Positions 11,590 to 24,379 of a stretch of 64,000 nt of DNA are shown here, piece by piece; the stretch's first letter is position 1, and every line of letters begins with the position of its first letter. Source of the stretch: Myrica gale (lineage: Eukaryota; Streptophyta; Magnoliopsida; Fagales; Myricaceae); NCBI GenBank assembly GCA_963930655.1, contig OZ005620.1, forward strand, positions 20,589,001 to 20,653,000. Direction: 5' to 3'. A program made the translations under genes and the position numbers. A model generated the notes under the pieces. That model worked only from the letters and a program-made list of their open reading frames with translations. It made no database searches and was not told the DNA's origin.

Positions 11590-13855
11590 GATTTGAATAA
11601 GCTAATATCAAGGCCCTACGCTCATCCAATATGTGGCCACATCTCTCCCACAATATTTTATGCAATCTGTTCAGCTTCCCTCTGGTTGGTGCAAACAAGT
11701 GGATAAATTGCTAAAAGACTTTTGGTGGGGTTTTCCTACATCCAAAAGCCACAACTATACTCCCAAGGCTTGGCAAACTATTTGTCAACCTAAAGTTTTT
11801 GGTGGTTTGAGCATTCGGTGTATGAAGGAGATCAATTCGGCTGTTCTTCAGAAGCTGAGTTGGAATATTTTGAAGAAACCTGCTTCTCTAAGTGTAAAAA
11901 TTTTAAAGGCGAAATATTTCCCGACTCGTTCTTTTTTAGATGCTATTACTTCTCCTAGGGTCTCACTTGTTTGGCAAGGTATTTGCAAAGTTAAAGACTC
12001 CATTCGGGAAAACATATGCTATATTCCACGTAATGGAGCTGTTGTTAGCATTAGATCAGATCCTTGGATTCCTAATCACTCTGGGTTTTCACCTACTTGG
12101 CTAGAGGATGTGGCACAGACTTGTAATTTGCAGTGGATTGCGGAATTGGCTGATGTTGACTCGGGGGAGTGGAATCTTCCTTTGCTGCGCTCTTTATTCA
12201 TAGATGTCAAAGTGGAACATATTAGGGAATTAACCCCTCTCAATCCTCTTCTTTCTTATGCTCTTATTTGGATGCAGAATCCTAAAGGCTCTTTTTCAGT
12301 TAAGGGTGCAGTCAAGTTAGCACAAGAAAGGCGTCGTTCTCCTCGATGTTGGGGCAAAATGTGATTCCCTACTTGCGGAATAACGTGAGAAACAAAAAAT
12401 AATGAAAGAATAAAGCACACGACACAAGATTTACGTGGTTCTCTCAATATGAGATACATCCACAGAGTTGCTGAGATTCCACTATTGATGAGCAAAGTAT
12501 AAAGAGGTAGTCGTTATTTATTGGACGGCGTAAAAGACAAACTATTTTCTGATTATAGGACTTGGGGTGCCGCCTAACCAAAAAATACTCTGGGCATACA
12601 GAGCATCTCAGGTTATCGCAACGCCTGGAGGTTAGTCGGGTATACAGTACTTGTCAGGCTTGTCCCCGGGCATACAAGCATACGAGTCTCGGTCATCCTG
12701 GGCATTCAGGCATACAGGGAGACGTCCTCAGGTACCCTATCAGCCCAGGCCTCCGCGTCTCCCTTGTCTTAAACTGTACACGCTCTTATCAGGTTGGGTA
12801 CTGTCCTGATCGGATATAGAAAACCATGCTCCACATAGCCTAACACTCGGTTTTTTTTGGAAGAACAAGATTGGTCCAATCTATGGCGTCTTCCTTTTCA
12901 GGATTGGCTGAAACTTTTATTATGGAAAATTGCTACTGAAGCAATTCCGGTTAGAGCTCATACTTTTCAATCTTTGGATGATAATCCCTCCTTTGAGGTG
13001 TATTGTATTGGTTGTGGGCTACAGTCAGATACGGTTCTGCATGTTTTCATGGATGCACAGTTACACGTTTTCTTTGGACCACGTCCCCTTGGTCTTTGGA
13101 TATCGGATCCACATTCTCCTCAATACTGAGACCATGCTTGGAATTAGCTCCCGTTCATTTCCCTCTTTTATCCTGCATGTGGCTTTGATCATGGATGTGG
13201 TGTGGTTTTCTAGAAATTAGGTTGTACATGAGGGGAAGGAGGTGTTGGATTCGGATTTACAATCTTTGTCTTGTCGGTTTTTGGAACACTCGGTGGCTTG
13301 GATTAAATAGGTCTCTTGACCAGCTTCTTTTTAGGTTTCTCCTGAACCCAACTAGATTAAGATCAATTTTGATGTCACAATACGTCAATCCGGATCATAC
13401 ATAGCCGTCTCTTGTAGAGACTCATCCAGCTCTCTCTGTACTGTGTACGTGGAGCAAGTTAAGGCTATGGACCCGCTTTTAGGCAAAGCAATGGCTATTG
13501 CCCGTGCTATGGAAATTGCTCTCTTTCACCAGTGGCCGATGGTTATTTTTTAGACAGATTCTAAGCTTTTATGGGATGATCTTGTTGATTCGCTTCAGTC
13601 TCCTTGTTGGAAGATCGAGGACCTGGTATTTTCTATGCGTTGTATTCTTAAAGCTCAGTCTGCCCGGTCGATACATTGGGTGCCAAGAAGATTGAATCAA
13701 CGCGCCCACTTGTTGGCGCAATGGGCAGGTCGTACTCGTTCTTCTGTTTTTTTTTTCTAGTAGCATTTCTTTCTTTATACTGCGACTCTAGTTTTTCAGT
13801 GTTTTAATTTCTTTAATGCAATGGTTGATTTCCAAGAAAAAATAATAATACCAAG
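11590..13855 (+). mobile_element. 5'-truncated, decayed LINE (L1-type non-LTR retrotransposon)
   Basis: The open segment 11633-12364 encodes the end of a plant L1 reverse transcriptase and its downstream region (KLLKDFWWGFP, WQTICQPKVFGGLSIRC, ILKAKYFP, SDPWIP). After a nested insertion, similarity resumes near 12860 with the zinc-binding RVT domain (NLWRLPFQDWLKLLLWKIATEA, then C-x2-C and H residues). A broken RNase H domain follows (about 13350-13760: AIARAMEIALF, a TDSK motif, IHWVPRRLNQRAHLLAQWAG). The 3' end runs into an A-rich tail near 13830-13855. Several stops and frame changes show it is dead. The 5' part, including endonuclease and the catalytic YADD, is missing. Confidence 0.85.
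12361..12850. mobile_element. Solo-LTR or TRIM-like insertion nested in the LINE
   Basis: This roughly 490-bp block separates two parts of the LINE reading and shows no LINE similarity. It starts TGTGATTCC and ends near CCTAACA, and contains ACACAAGATTTACGTGGTTC and CAGAGTTGCTGAGATTCC, which I associate with short LTR/TRIM elements of plants. I could not find a matching 5-bp target duplication, so the exact ends and class are uncertain. Confidence 0.55.
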
Positions 13856-14984
13856 GCCCTGAAAAATATAATTAAGGATTAAATGCACTTTACATTTTTA
13901 AAAAAAATACATTTCACCCTTAAAGTTCTCATTGCCTTCGATTTGCATCCTCCGTCCAATCTAACCATCAAATTGGACGGAATTCACGATTACGAGAGCC
14001 GTTCTCTCTTAAAATAACTGTTTTATCCTGTATTTCAACTACATTGACAAAATTACTCGATTCCCGATAATTTTGACTTAATTTTTATAATTCCCATAAA
14101 TATTAAAATTTTGACCAAATGACACTGAATCTTACAGCGCAAGTATATTGAGGGCCTCACTACAAGAATTAAAGGTTATTTGGCACGTGATCCAGGATTT
14201 TGTCCAATTTGACGACCAGATTAGATGAATGATGCAAATCAATGACAAGGAGGACTTCGGAGTGAAATGTTTCAAAAAAAGAAGTGCGAAATGTGAGACA
14301 CTCCAAATGCGGGAGTGCAAAGTGTCAGTAATACTATAATTAATTTGAGTATCCTGCAGCAGGCCATCCCAATAGATGTGATCTCCTACTTCTAACAAAT
14401 TCAAAAGGTGTCCGGGACTACACAAAACAGGTCTAGTGGTACCAAAGTTGGAACCCATACGTCCATGGGTTTTGAATACAATACCTGATGATCATAATGG
14501 GTTTTGAATTAAAAGCCCATGATGATCATCAGGTGTTGCTTATTAAGCTGTAAAGTGATGTCGAATAGATATCAACATGATATTATCTTAATTTTCAGTG
14601 GAAGTATATTAGCTCAACAAGTTTAGCAAAAAGCTGCCCTTTAATGAAAGAGAGAGAAACTAAAGGGAGATGCAAAGTCAATTTGAGAGCCATGGGTGCT
14701 GGTAAAGGAGAAGCTTCCAAAAAGGATTAGAAGAAAAAGACGGGACGATTGCTAGCTGCTGCTGGGTACCAAGAACTGAATAGAAATACCAACCAACTAG
14801 CAAGACCCATATGAGATGGTTTTTTTTTTACTCTCTCCAAGTTCGTTAACTCACCGAATGGGGAGAGAGGCCGTCCAAAAGTTTTGTAGGAACAAAAAGG
14901 TGAAAATTCTTGGCTCCCATCTGACGCAAGAGAAAAGTATTTTGTGTCAAATTCTAATCAGGCCTGCTGGATATTGTATCAATG

Positions 14985-15165
14985 GGATGATTGAGTGTGA
15001 AAATTTTGGGTATTGAGATTTGTGAAATACTATAAAATAAAGATATTTTGTAGAAATTGGTTAAAAAGTGAAGAGAGAAGATTTTTAATAAATATTATAA
15101 TAATAAAAAATTATGTGATTAATTTTTTAATATTAATCCTAAATAATTAGCTGGGACTCAAATAT
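14985..15165 (+). mobile_element. AT-rich MITE, copy 1 of a local family
   Basis: It begins near ATTGAGTGTGAAAATTTTGGG and ends near GGGACTCAAATAT, giving short inverted ends around TTGAG/CTCAA. The interior has AAAAAGTGAAGAGAGAAGA and TTTTTAATAAATATTATAAT, shared with the copies at 38289, 47514 and 48993. It has no coding capacity. Confidence 0.75.
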
Positions 15166-15574
15166 CCCGTAATTCTCCGTAAGTGACTACGTACCTTGCT
15201 AGCTCTCTTCAACCTGAGATGTTTGTTTGTCAAAATTTTAGAAATTTTTTGGATATTAAGACATCAAACATTACCACAATATGGTCAGCGATTAATGAGT
15301 CTTCAGTCCTTAGCAACAAAGTTAGCCATTCAATTAAGGATATATATAGCTTTTTTTCCCCGACTACCAACCGCTACCATCAAATGTCTCCGGAACAAAT
15401 TTTGCAATTGGCCAAGTTCTATAGACTAATTAGGCTGCTAGCTAGTAAAGTCTGAAATATAATAATTGTCTACTAAATCTTTCTAAGCTTTGATGTATGT
15501 AGTCTTAAGTAATTATTATTTTAAAATAAAAGTATTTTGCTTGAATAAAAGAACCCAAATTAGTAGCTATTATT

Positions 15575-15850
15575 AAATAAAGAAACAAAGGCAGGAAATG
15601 AGGAAAATATTTACAATAAAAAGATAGAGAACCGGCTCCGTTTGAATAATAAAATTTTACCAATGTTAAAATTTTAACACAATAAAAAATTACAATATAA
15701 TCTCAATACCTAAAATAAAGAAACAAATGCAAGAAATGAGGAAAATATTTACAATAAGAAGATAGAGAACGGGGCTCCGTTTGAATAATAAAATTTTACC
15801 GATGCTAAAATTTTAACACAATAAAAAATTATAATATAATCTCAATACCT
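15575..15850. repeat. Tandem duplication, 2 copies, period 138 bp
   Basis: The AT-rich unit contains GGCTCCGTTTGAATAATAAA and AAAATTTTAACACAATAAAA and is repeated with offset 138 bp at high identity. The unit itself resembles one arm of the AT-rich MITE family at 52 and 55 kb. Confidence 0.88.
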
Positions 15851-15872
15851 AAAATTTTAACAACCCTAAGGT

Positions 15873-16065
15873 GATGTTCGGTTAAGGTGTTTTGTGAAGA
15901 TTTTTGTGTTTTGAAAATTTTTATGTAATTTTAACTTTATTGGTATGCGTGTTGTAGTTATATTTATGTGGTGTGAAAAATGATGTTTGGTTGTAGAATC
16001 CTGATAATTCAAACAATCCTGAAGATTCTTTATAAACGAACATGCTCTAAAATTTTACTTCTCAA
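15873..16065. mobile_element. MITE-like repeat with a second copy at 51180
   Basis: The segment holding GTGTTTTGAAAATTTTTA, TTAACTTTATTGGTA and GTGTTGTAGTTAT recurs at 51180-51345 in the same orientation. It ends in CTCAAACACAGCCTC. No coding capacity is present and the exact ends are not defined. Confidence 0.65.
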
Positions 16066-16468
16066 ACACAGCCTCAAAACGTATACGAAATGCACCTAAT
16101 ATATTATAGCCGAAAATTATGAAAAAAAAAAAAAAAAGCTCTTTAAGGGCCGTTTGGGGATTACATTATTCCAACGAATCGTGCCTCACGTGGTACCGCC
16201 CGATCCCATTTCAAAACAATTCAAAATCCCACGTTGAAATGAAATCCAACCATCAACAGAAAGCAGTCAAGCACCCAATCTAACCTCTTCTTGAGATAAA
16301 GATTCACTCAATATTTTTATTAATTATTTGTTTACTTCCTTCTTTCTTGATTACCCATCTTCCTGCTCTTTCAAGCAACGGCTCTGATACACTGTTAGCT
16401 TTCATTGCAATCCATGGTCCCACTCTGAACCTCTCTCTCACTCTCTGTCTCTGTTTTTGTGCTTCGAG

Positions 16469-19400
16469 ATGGCCACCAAGAACCAGAACAAGCCTCCATT
16501 TCCCCACAACAACCTTACAACCACAAGCCCTTCTTCAAATGTAAGCTTTTATTTGCTCTTCTATATCTTATACTCATAATTCCGACACCTGGGTTTCAAG
16601 CTTCATCGATTTGTCATTAGTGCTTTTATTTTTCTCTTTTGGATTACATAGTGCATTCATCGTTGTTCTTTTCTTTTGGGGGATTTTTTTTCTCGGTCTT
16701 TTTAGAGGAAGTGTTTTGGTGATGAGAAAATGGTTGGGACGGCAACCAATGGGAGGAGCAGGCAAGCGTTTTCTGTAGTAAATGGAGGCCAAGATCTCGG
16801 CCCGAATAGTGCTCCGGCGAGCAATGCGGGTTCGGAGTGTGGAGGGATTGAGTTCACCAGAGAGGATGTTGAAGCACTGTTGAATGAGAAACCAAAAAGG
16901 AAAGACAGATTCAATCTTAAGGTAAGTGTGTTTTTCAGTATTTTGAGTTGCAAAAATGTCCCTTTTTGTATTGCTTTTTTTTTTCCTTTCAATTTATGCT
17001 TTTTAGGTGTCATCCGTTTCATTTGAACAGTAATCGAATTTTTACTTTGTTGTATCAATTTTTGTTTTTTAAAATTTTTGGATTTCTAGGAAAGATGTGA
17101 TAACCTGGTTGAGTATATTAAGAGGCTGAAGTTATGCGTCAAATGGTTCCAAGAGCTTGAGGGAAGCTACTTATTTGAGCAAGAGAAGTTGTTGAATGCA
17201 TTGGAGTCGGCCAAGCAGCAATGCAGTGAAATTGGTATATGATTGGTTTATTTTGTTTCCTTGATATTTTATATCCTTTGTTTAGCATACAAATAGATCG
17301 TTTTTTTATTGTATCTTAGAGGTACTAATGGAAAACAAGGAAGAAGAACTGAATTCAGTTATTACGGAGCTAAGAAGGAATTGTGTTTCTTTACAAGAGA
17401 AATTTATGAAGGAAGAATCGGATAAGTTGGTAAGAAGGAAACGACTGTGGTTTAATCATGCAGCTTTTGTTTGAATGATTGTTGTTTATCAATAATGTAA
17501 TGTCTTGAATACCAAAACAGTGCACAATGGACTCTCTTGCAAGAGAGGAGAAGACTAGACTTAATATTGAGAGGATACAAGCTTCTCTGTCAGAAGAGCT
17601 TGCCAGAGCTCAACGAGAGCTTTCAAGCGCTAATCAGAAGGTGAAGCACAAAATGTAGTTTGAACTTAGTAAACTTTTCCGATAGAGCTCTTCTTCTCCT
17701 GTAGCAATTTATATGGAAGTACTGCATAAATGTGAATTTGGTTTTGCTGAATTCTTCAGATATCGTCGCTCAATGACATGTACAAGCGGTTACAGGATTA
17801 CAACACAAGCTTACAGCAGTACAATGGTAAACTTCATACCGACCTTTCTACAGTTGAGGATGACCTTAAGCGTGTAGAGAAAGAGAAGGCTACTATAGTT
17901 GAAAATCTTGGCATGTTAAGAGGTCAACTTACTTTGTCCAGAGTGAGTTTCTTTCTTTCTGTGCCATTTGGTGTTGCTTAAGATATATACCTTATGGTGT
18001 ATCGTTGAATTATGACTTTCATTCTTATACTTCTACAGCTGCATTGGTAACCAATGTTTAGTCTTACTGTGAAATTGTGACAGTTGGTACGTCATAAGAT
18101 TGTCAAAGAATTTGGTCTGTTAATTGGGTAACCAAGGAAATACATCTTTTTCTTTGATCCTCTAAGATGTGTTGATCCACTTTCCCTTTCCCCTAATTAA
18201 TCAAGAAAAAATAAATTTGTCCCAAATCACTAAGGAGGATGATCCGAGAGTGGCTTATAAGGCTCCACTACCTTTTCAAGAGCTAGGCCGTTTTGGAGAA
18301 GGTTTGTGGATTAGTCCAATAAGTTCACTTCTTTGGCCCTCTATGATGTGTGGATCCATTTCCCCTAATTAACCAAGAAAGAAAAAAAGCAAACACATTA
18401 TTCAATCAGTGGGAGAAGTAACTTAACACTACCAATTCAGTGTATGTGTTCACATCATTCAAAATCCTCATAGACAGCAAGGCTCCAATACTAAGTCCCA
18501 AAAATTCAAGCTGTTAGGAAGTAGGCCAACAACATACATCAAGATCATATTTTACCAAGTACATGGTCTGTAGTTGCGAGTAACAAAATGGACATTATTA
18601 TATGCTCTGTCATCTTTCAGGCTTATGGTAAACTTTTTCCAGGAAATAGGGTAGATTGTTTTTTGGATGTATAAATGTCTCTAATATGCACCACCGATTG
18701 CAAAACAAATGTGCAAGCTTCCCCATAAATTTTATGTTGAAGACTAGACATGTCATTTCTTTTTATTCCAATATGTTTTAGGATTTTTTTTTGTAACTTC
18801 ATCTCTTAACAGTTGAATTTGATGGTGTTAGGCTTCTCAAGACGAGGCTATAAAGCAAAAGGATGCGTTGGTAAATGAAGTTGCTTGTCTTCGGGCGGAG
18901 CTACACCAAGTGAGAGATGATCGTGATCGGTTGCTGGCCCAAGTGCAGATTTTAACAACTGACGTGGTGAAATATAAAGAATCTACAGAAAAATACAGTG
19001 CTGAGTTGGACATCCTGACAACAAAAGCAACTGAGCTAGAGGTTGATTTTCCTGTTTCAGATGACTGTTTATTTTGTTGTTTTCTGAACATCCTATAGCT
19101 TTGCTTTTAAAAGAAAAAGCTTGTAAGGTGTTGGTTTTTTTTTTCAGGCAACTTGTTCATCACAAAATAACCAACTAAGGATCCTGCAGAACCAACTAGC
19201 AACTGCAGAGGACAGATTGCAGGTACTGATAAAGTCAAGAGCAAATATGTGGTTATTTACATGGCGCGGAATTTCTGTTATGTTAGGTACATGTGACATT
19301 TGATTCTTGGAACATAAGGAATGAACATTAGGTCATGGTGATAGATTTATTACTATCATCAAACTCACTCTCTTTCCAGGTTTCTGATTCAAGTGCAGTG

Positions 19401-22400
19401 GAGACAAGAACTGAATTTGAAGGCCAAAAGAAACTTATATACGAGTTACAAAATCGCCTGGCTGATGCAGAATTCAAACTTGTGGAAGGAGAAATGCTAC
19501 GCAAAAAGTTACATAATACCATATTGGTAATGTTCTTATCCCACAACCTTTCTATTGACAGCAAATACGTATATCTCACTAAACAATCTATGTTATAGGA
19601 GCTAAAAGGGAACATTCGAGTTTTCTGCAGAGTGCGACCTTTTTTGCCCGATGATGGTGTTAACACAGATGGAAAGCTTATCTCATATCCCACGTCAATA
19701 GAAGCTCTTGGACGGGGAATTGATATAGTACAAAGCGGTACGTTCATTGGAGGAAGATACTTTGAAAATTTCCTTTTCTGCCAGATATCAATTATTTGAA
19801 ATATGCAAAGTGGGTCTTGAAAATTAGGAACTCATGTCAGTCTATGTTGGAATCAGGGCAAGAGCACTCTTTCACATTCGACAAAGTCTTCATGCCTGAT
19901 GCAACACAAGATGATGTTTTTGTTGAAATATCACAGCTTGTACAAAGTGCTCTTGATGGTTATAAGGTAATTATTGAGCTCTGAATCTGGCTTTCTGTGG
20001 AAGTCAATTTGCGAAACTGTCCAAACAGTCCTTTAACTACTTTTCTGTACAAAGTGATATTTGTTAATCATAGGTTAAAGAGCATATGTTGTGGGCATTT
20101 TTGGGTGTATATTGTTCATCTGTGTACATTGATTAGGTTTTTATGAGTAACAAAGTCAGTACAAACCTTTCAACATGACAGGAGCATATTATGCTCACAG
20201 GATTTTCCTGCACAAAGTTGATAAGTAGGTCTTTGCAACTGGAGCTTTAGCAATCGATCTGATTGGTATTGAAAGAGTTTTTCCTACATGCATACCCCTT
20301 TGCATTCAACAGTACTTTGTTAGCATCATATACACTCGATATAACTATCAATGTGATCGCCTTAAGGAATGGTGTTGATTTCCTTCTTCAGGTTTGCATT
20401 TTCGCCTATGGTCAAACAGGTTCTGGTAAAACTTATACCATGATGGGTAGGCCCGGACATCCTGAGCAAAAGGGTTTAATACCTCACTCACTAGAACAAA
20501 TTTTTCAGACCAGGCAATCTCTTCAACCTCAAGGTTGGAGATATGAAATGCAGGTGAGTAAGAACATTTTAGATATAGATGAATGTATTCTTGCACATAA
20601 CTATTGAAAGTTTGACTTCTAGACAACACCTGTAGGTATCTATGTTGGAAATATATAATGAAACAATTCGTGATTTGTTATCGACAAATCGAACATCTTC
20701 AACAGAAAATGGTGCTTCTGCAAAGCAATATTCAATCAAACATGATGCAAATGGAAACACGCACGTCTCTGATCTTACAATTGTGGATGTTCGCAGTGCT
20801 AAAGAGGTCTCATTTCTTCTAGATCAGGCTGCCCATAGCAGGTACCTATTTTGAACATTTTAAGCTTGATTTACTTATGCAAGTGTTTTCTATTTAAGTC
20901 AATTTTAGGGTTATGTGGGAGGGCTATTCAATTACTTGAAATGTTCAGGGTTTTGTTCAGTTTGTATGCTTATGTGGAACCATATGTGCATTTTTCATTT
21001 GGCTTTCCTTTGGGGTACGAAAAAACTTGTTAGATGTGATTCATTTTTGCATGGTAAAAGTTGTTGAAATGATAGTCGTACACCACGATGCAATATTTCT
21101 GCATTACTTTTATGATACTTGAAAGAGTTAAATACATTTTGCACCCTCCAACTATGGAGGTCTTGATACTTTGCACTTTAATATATTATTTTTGTCACAT
21201 TGCACCCATCAACTATTGATTTCAGATATTTTGCGTCTTTCATTAAAATTTTCCGTCAATTTAAATAGAAAAAGGTGCATGAAATGACAATTTTATCCTC
21301 AAAATCTTTTTTACAATGACCATTTTGTAAGGGTAAAATCGTAATTTTATGCACAAAAATAAATTTCTTTCAAAATTGATAGAAAAATTTAAGAAAGGAT
21401 GCAAAATGTCTAAAATCAATAGATGGTTGGTGCAATGCGACAAAAATAATAGTTGGAAGAGGTGCAAAGTGTCAAGACTCATAATTAAAGGGTGTAAAGT
21501 GTATTTATTTCTACTTAAAACTACAGGCCATTATTTCTTTATTGCATAATAAGTGTTTTACTTGTATCCATTTAGGTCTGTAGGCAAGACCCAGATGAAT
21601 GAGCAATCATCAAGAAGTCATTTTGTTTTTACCCTGCGTATATTTGGTGTTAATGAGGTACGGACATTTACTTGATTCTTGTAACCTCCACTGATATATA
21701 ACTCTATCCAAAAAGAAAAGACACTAGTTTGTCTCCTCACTGTTCAAATTCTGTGATGTTGCATTATTGAAACTAAATTTTCTGAATTTCGACTCTACCA
21801 GAGCACTGAACAACAAGTGCAAGGAGTTTTGAATCTTATCGATCTTGCTGGGAGTGAGCGTCTTTCTAAGAGTGGATCAACGGGAGATCGACTAAAAGAA
21901 ACTCAAGTATTTCCGTAAACTATTCTGGTTTCTAGTTTTTATAGAAATTTATCAAAACGCATGGTTACAAATGTTTCCTTTTTGCAATTGGAACAGGCCA
22001 TTAATAAAAGTTTGTCATCTCTAAGTGATGTTATTTTTGCATTGGCGAAGAAGGAGGACCACATTCCCTTTAGGAACTCAAAGCTTACATATCTTCTTCA
22101 GGTAACTTATTTAGAATTACAAAGATGATCTAGTTTCACTTCCAAGGTCATCTCTATTTCCCTTGCTTCATTGCGGACAACCTGGATTGTCTTTCTTAAT
22201 CTCATAGAAGAAATTCATTTATCATCTGCAAAATGGTGAAGACGAACAATAAAAAAGCCTCTGCAATTTAGCCTTGCCTCTTTTGCAATTCTCTTTGCTT
22301 TATTGAGTTCAATTCTTTCAAAAGTTTTATTGTTTGGCTATTTTGGGGCACTCTGCAAAAGATTTGAGAGGAATATGTTATAGCTTTGGATGATGAAATT

Positions 22401-22752
22401 TCAACGTTTCTTAACAACACAACATAGATGGATACGTTTTGATTAAGAGCAAATGTGTCAGGAAAAACGCAAAGGACAGACTACCATTCTGCAATATTGT
22501 GTTCCTGCTATTCTTCTTGTTGATATGATCAATTTTGAGAGCTTCTGACCTTTTATAATCTCTGTGAACCAGCCTTGTTTAGGTGGGGACTCAAAGACAT
22601 TGATGTTTGTAAACATCTCACCGGAACCCTCCTCAGTGGGTGAGTCACTTTGCTCACTTCGTTTCGCTGCCAGGGTAAATGCTTGTGAGATCGGAATTCC
22701 TCGGCGTCAAACCAACATGCGGTCTTCTGAATCACGCTTAAGCTACGGCTGA
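16469..22752 (+). CDS. Minus-end-directed kinesin, KIN-14 subfamily (ATK2/ATK3, KATB/KATC type)
   Basis: Seventeen exons join in frame to 788 residues: 16469-16540, 16706-16921, 17090-17234, 17320-17429, 17521-17640, 17760-17942, 18832-19041, 19148-19222, 19380-19526, 19599-19737, 19857-19966, 20392-20553, 20636-20841, 21576-21657, 21802-21906, 21997-22101, 22573-22752. The N-terminal tail has the [16 protein letters not shown] block typical of KATB/KATC. A long coiled-coil stalk covers about residues 95-425. The neck [14 protein letters not shown] at 427 leads into a C-terminal motor with P-loop GQTGSGKT (516-523), switch I NEQSSRSH (640-647) and switch II DLAGSE (673-678). A C-terminal motor after this neck marks minus-end motors that act in spindle and phragmoplast arrays. 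The ATG at 16730 is an alternative start matching Arabidopsis KATC; 16469 adds a conserved-looking exon. Intron 13 carries a MITE. Confidence 0.93.
18153..18390. repeat. Imperfect direct repeat within a kinesin intron
   Basis: About 55 bp with TTTGATCCTCTAAGATGTG, GATCCACTTTCC and CCCCTAATTAATCAAGAAA at 18153-18212 recurs with changes at 18333-18390. The two copies flank about 120 bp of unassigned intron sequence in the 889-bp intron between exons 6 and 7. Confidence 0.65.
21125..21515. mobile_element. Foldback MITE with long inverted arms in kinesin intron 13
   Basis: The left arm starts TTAAATACATTTTGCACCCT and the right arm ends AGGGTGTAAAGTGTATTTA. Inverted similarity continues inward for roughly 170 bp (GATACTTTGCACTT against the inverse of GTGCAAAGTGTC; CACATTGCACC against GGTGCAATG). 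It lies wholly within the intron 20842-21575 and leaves both splice sites intact. A clean target duplication was not seen. Confidence 0.78.
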
Positions 22753-23209
22753 TCTTTTAATAGATAAATGATTCATTTTCTTTCTAAGGCAACCAAGTCT
22801 TCTGTACCTATTTAACTAGTATTAAGATGAGATGAGTGATTCTAATGTAGGTTATGTTCTGTATAGCAAATAAAATATTGTGTTTGTATTGAGTAAAGAA
22901 TGTCTTTCTGATTATTAGACCTCTACTGTGCTGACACGGAATTTTTTTTATAAACATTCCTGCCTTTTTGGCAAAGAAACAATAGCTCAAATGTATTGGG
23001 ATTCGCTGTATATGGGACTACAAGTAAAACTGACCACCAAGCCAAAACCAGAGCTTAGAAACATGCTAACTTGACTGTTTTACATTTGAACCTTAATATG
23101 GGGAGCATGTGCTACTTTGTTTATCAGCGCTTCCAAATTTAGTACACACAATATATTTTTTTTAGCACACAGAATTTGTCTAAACCAGATTAGCAGCAGA
23201 TTCTGCAGA
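22753..23209. other. Convergent 3' spacer between the kinesin gene and PNSL3
   Basis: These 457 bp separate two stop codons facing each other and must hold both 3' untranslated regions. No other gene or clear repeat is seen. Confidence 0.6.
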
Positions 23210-24097
23210 CTATGCCATTCGTTCCATGACCTCTTGAAGTATTACTGTTGTGTCCTGATAACATGATTCTGTCTGAGGCAGATTTTTCCTCCTTGAAGCA
23301 TCTTCAAGCTGTCAACATTTTGGTTTTTACAATTCTTAAGGAGCTCCAAATTGTAGGGATTGAAGTTTTAAATTGTCTGTAGTAACATTTGTGTGGAGAT
23401 TTACCTTTTCGAAACTGTCGAACAATCTGTTAGCCAGATCAGTCAAAGGCTGCTTTTCATCTACTGGTGCAGCTGAGATCACTTTGTCGAAATCATAGTA
23501 CATGAAGGAAGACTTAAGTCGTAGGTACTTCCTGACGTAGTTTAAAGTATCTTGTCCGATCAAATCCGCCATTGCTAAGAGATCAAATGAATATTTCCTC
23601 AGCCTGTAGGCACTACCTTTGACTCCAATGTCCGCCATATAGATTCCTTTTTTCAGGAAAGAACGAGTACCCGTCTTCTCATTCGCAATATCTGCAAGCA
23701 AAAAGAAGAATCAGGAAGCAAGAAGAGAAGAAGCCCGGCTGCACATGGGAAGCAAGATAAGTGCAAACACCCAGTAAACTGCAGAGTTTATACACTTGAG
23801 TTGCTGATGAGAAAGCTTACTGTTATAGACAGGAGGCACAGGTAAAGGTCCATCGACCCAGAACCCATTGCCCTCGGCTAGAGATATCCCATTGGTAGAG
23901 TTCCCAACAAGAGCTACGGATGCAAGTCCTATTGCTAATCTCCTTGTAGTCTGTAAAGGCTGTTCTTGAAGATCCTCATTGTTCTTGCCAAGAAATCCAA
24001 CTATTTTCACTCTCTTTGGGGCCCTATTAACGTTGGGAAGCTTTGGAATTGCTGGTAGAGTTTTGAAGACTCCATTAATGTCTGCAAAACAAGCCAT
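23210..24097 (-). CDS. PNSL3: Photosynthetic NDH subunit of lumenal location 3 (PsbQ-like)
   Basis: Three exons on the minus strand, 24097-23821, 23691-23405 and 23308-23210, join in frame to 220 residues, the Arabidopsis PNSL3 length as I recall it. The N-terminus is a bipartite plastid/thylakoid signal: after a transit region, a twin arginine (residues 52-53, [16 protein letters not shown]) precedes a hydrophobic stretch and a likely cleavage after SLA (residue 74). The mature part is a PsbQ-like helical bundle: [89 protein letters not shown]. The family protein is a peripheral part of the chloroplast NDH-photosystem I supercomplex. I chose the ATG at 24097 (MACF) over an in-frame ATG at 24118 because relatives start there. 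It is convergent with the kinesin gene. Confidence 0.93.
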
Positions 24098-24379
24098 TAC
24101 AGAGGAACTGAGTGACACAAATAAAAAAAGAAAAGAAAAACTTCGTATTTTGGGTTATATCCGTTTGAAAAGTGCTGGCTACTACAGACCACCGGAAAAG
24201 GATATCCGCATGGAGGATAGTTTAGTCATTTCACTGGAGAGTATAGACCAAAATCTTTTCTCATGGACTTAAAATTTTGTCCTATTAATGTTGAGCATGC
24301 GCACCATTTATTAAATGTATATTATTTATTTTTTCCACTGACGTGCTGGCGTGCTATTTATTGAACGAAAAGAATAAAG

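Larger units (their letters stand above)
13856..16468. other. Intergenic, MITE- and repeat-rich; ends in the kinesin 5' leader
   Basis: 13870-14340 carries degenerate strings (CATTTCACCCTTAAAGTTCTC, GTGCAAAGTGTCAGTAAT) like those in the foldback MITE in the kinesin gene. MITE copies at 14985-15165 and 15873-16065 and a tandem duplication at 15575-15850 are listed separately. No gene is supported. The last about 200 bp is CT-rich and is probably the kinesin 5' untranslated leader. Confidence 0.55.

Noticed and set aside
11633..12364. 243-residue protein as a host gene
   Set aside because: DFWWG, zinc-binding RVT and RNase H segments downstream show it is part of a decayed LINE, not a cellular gene.
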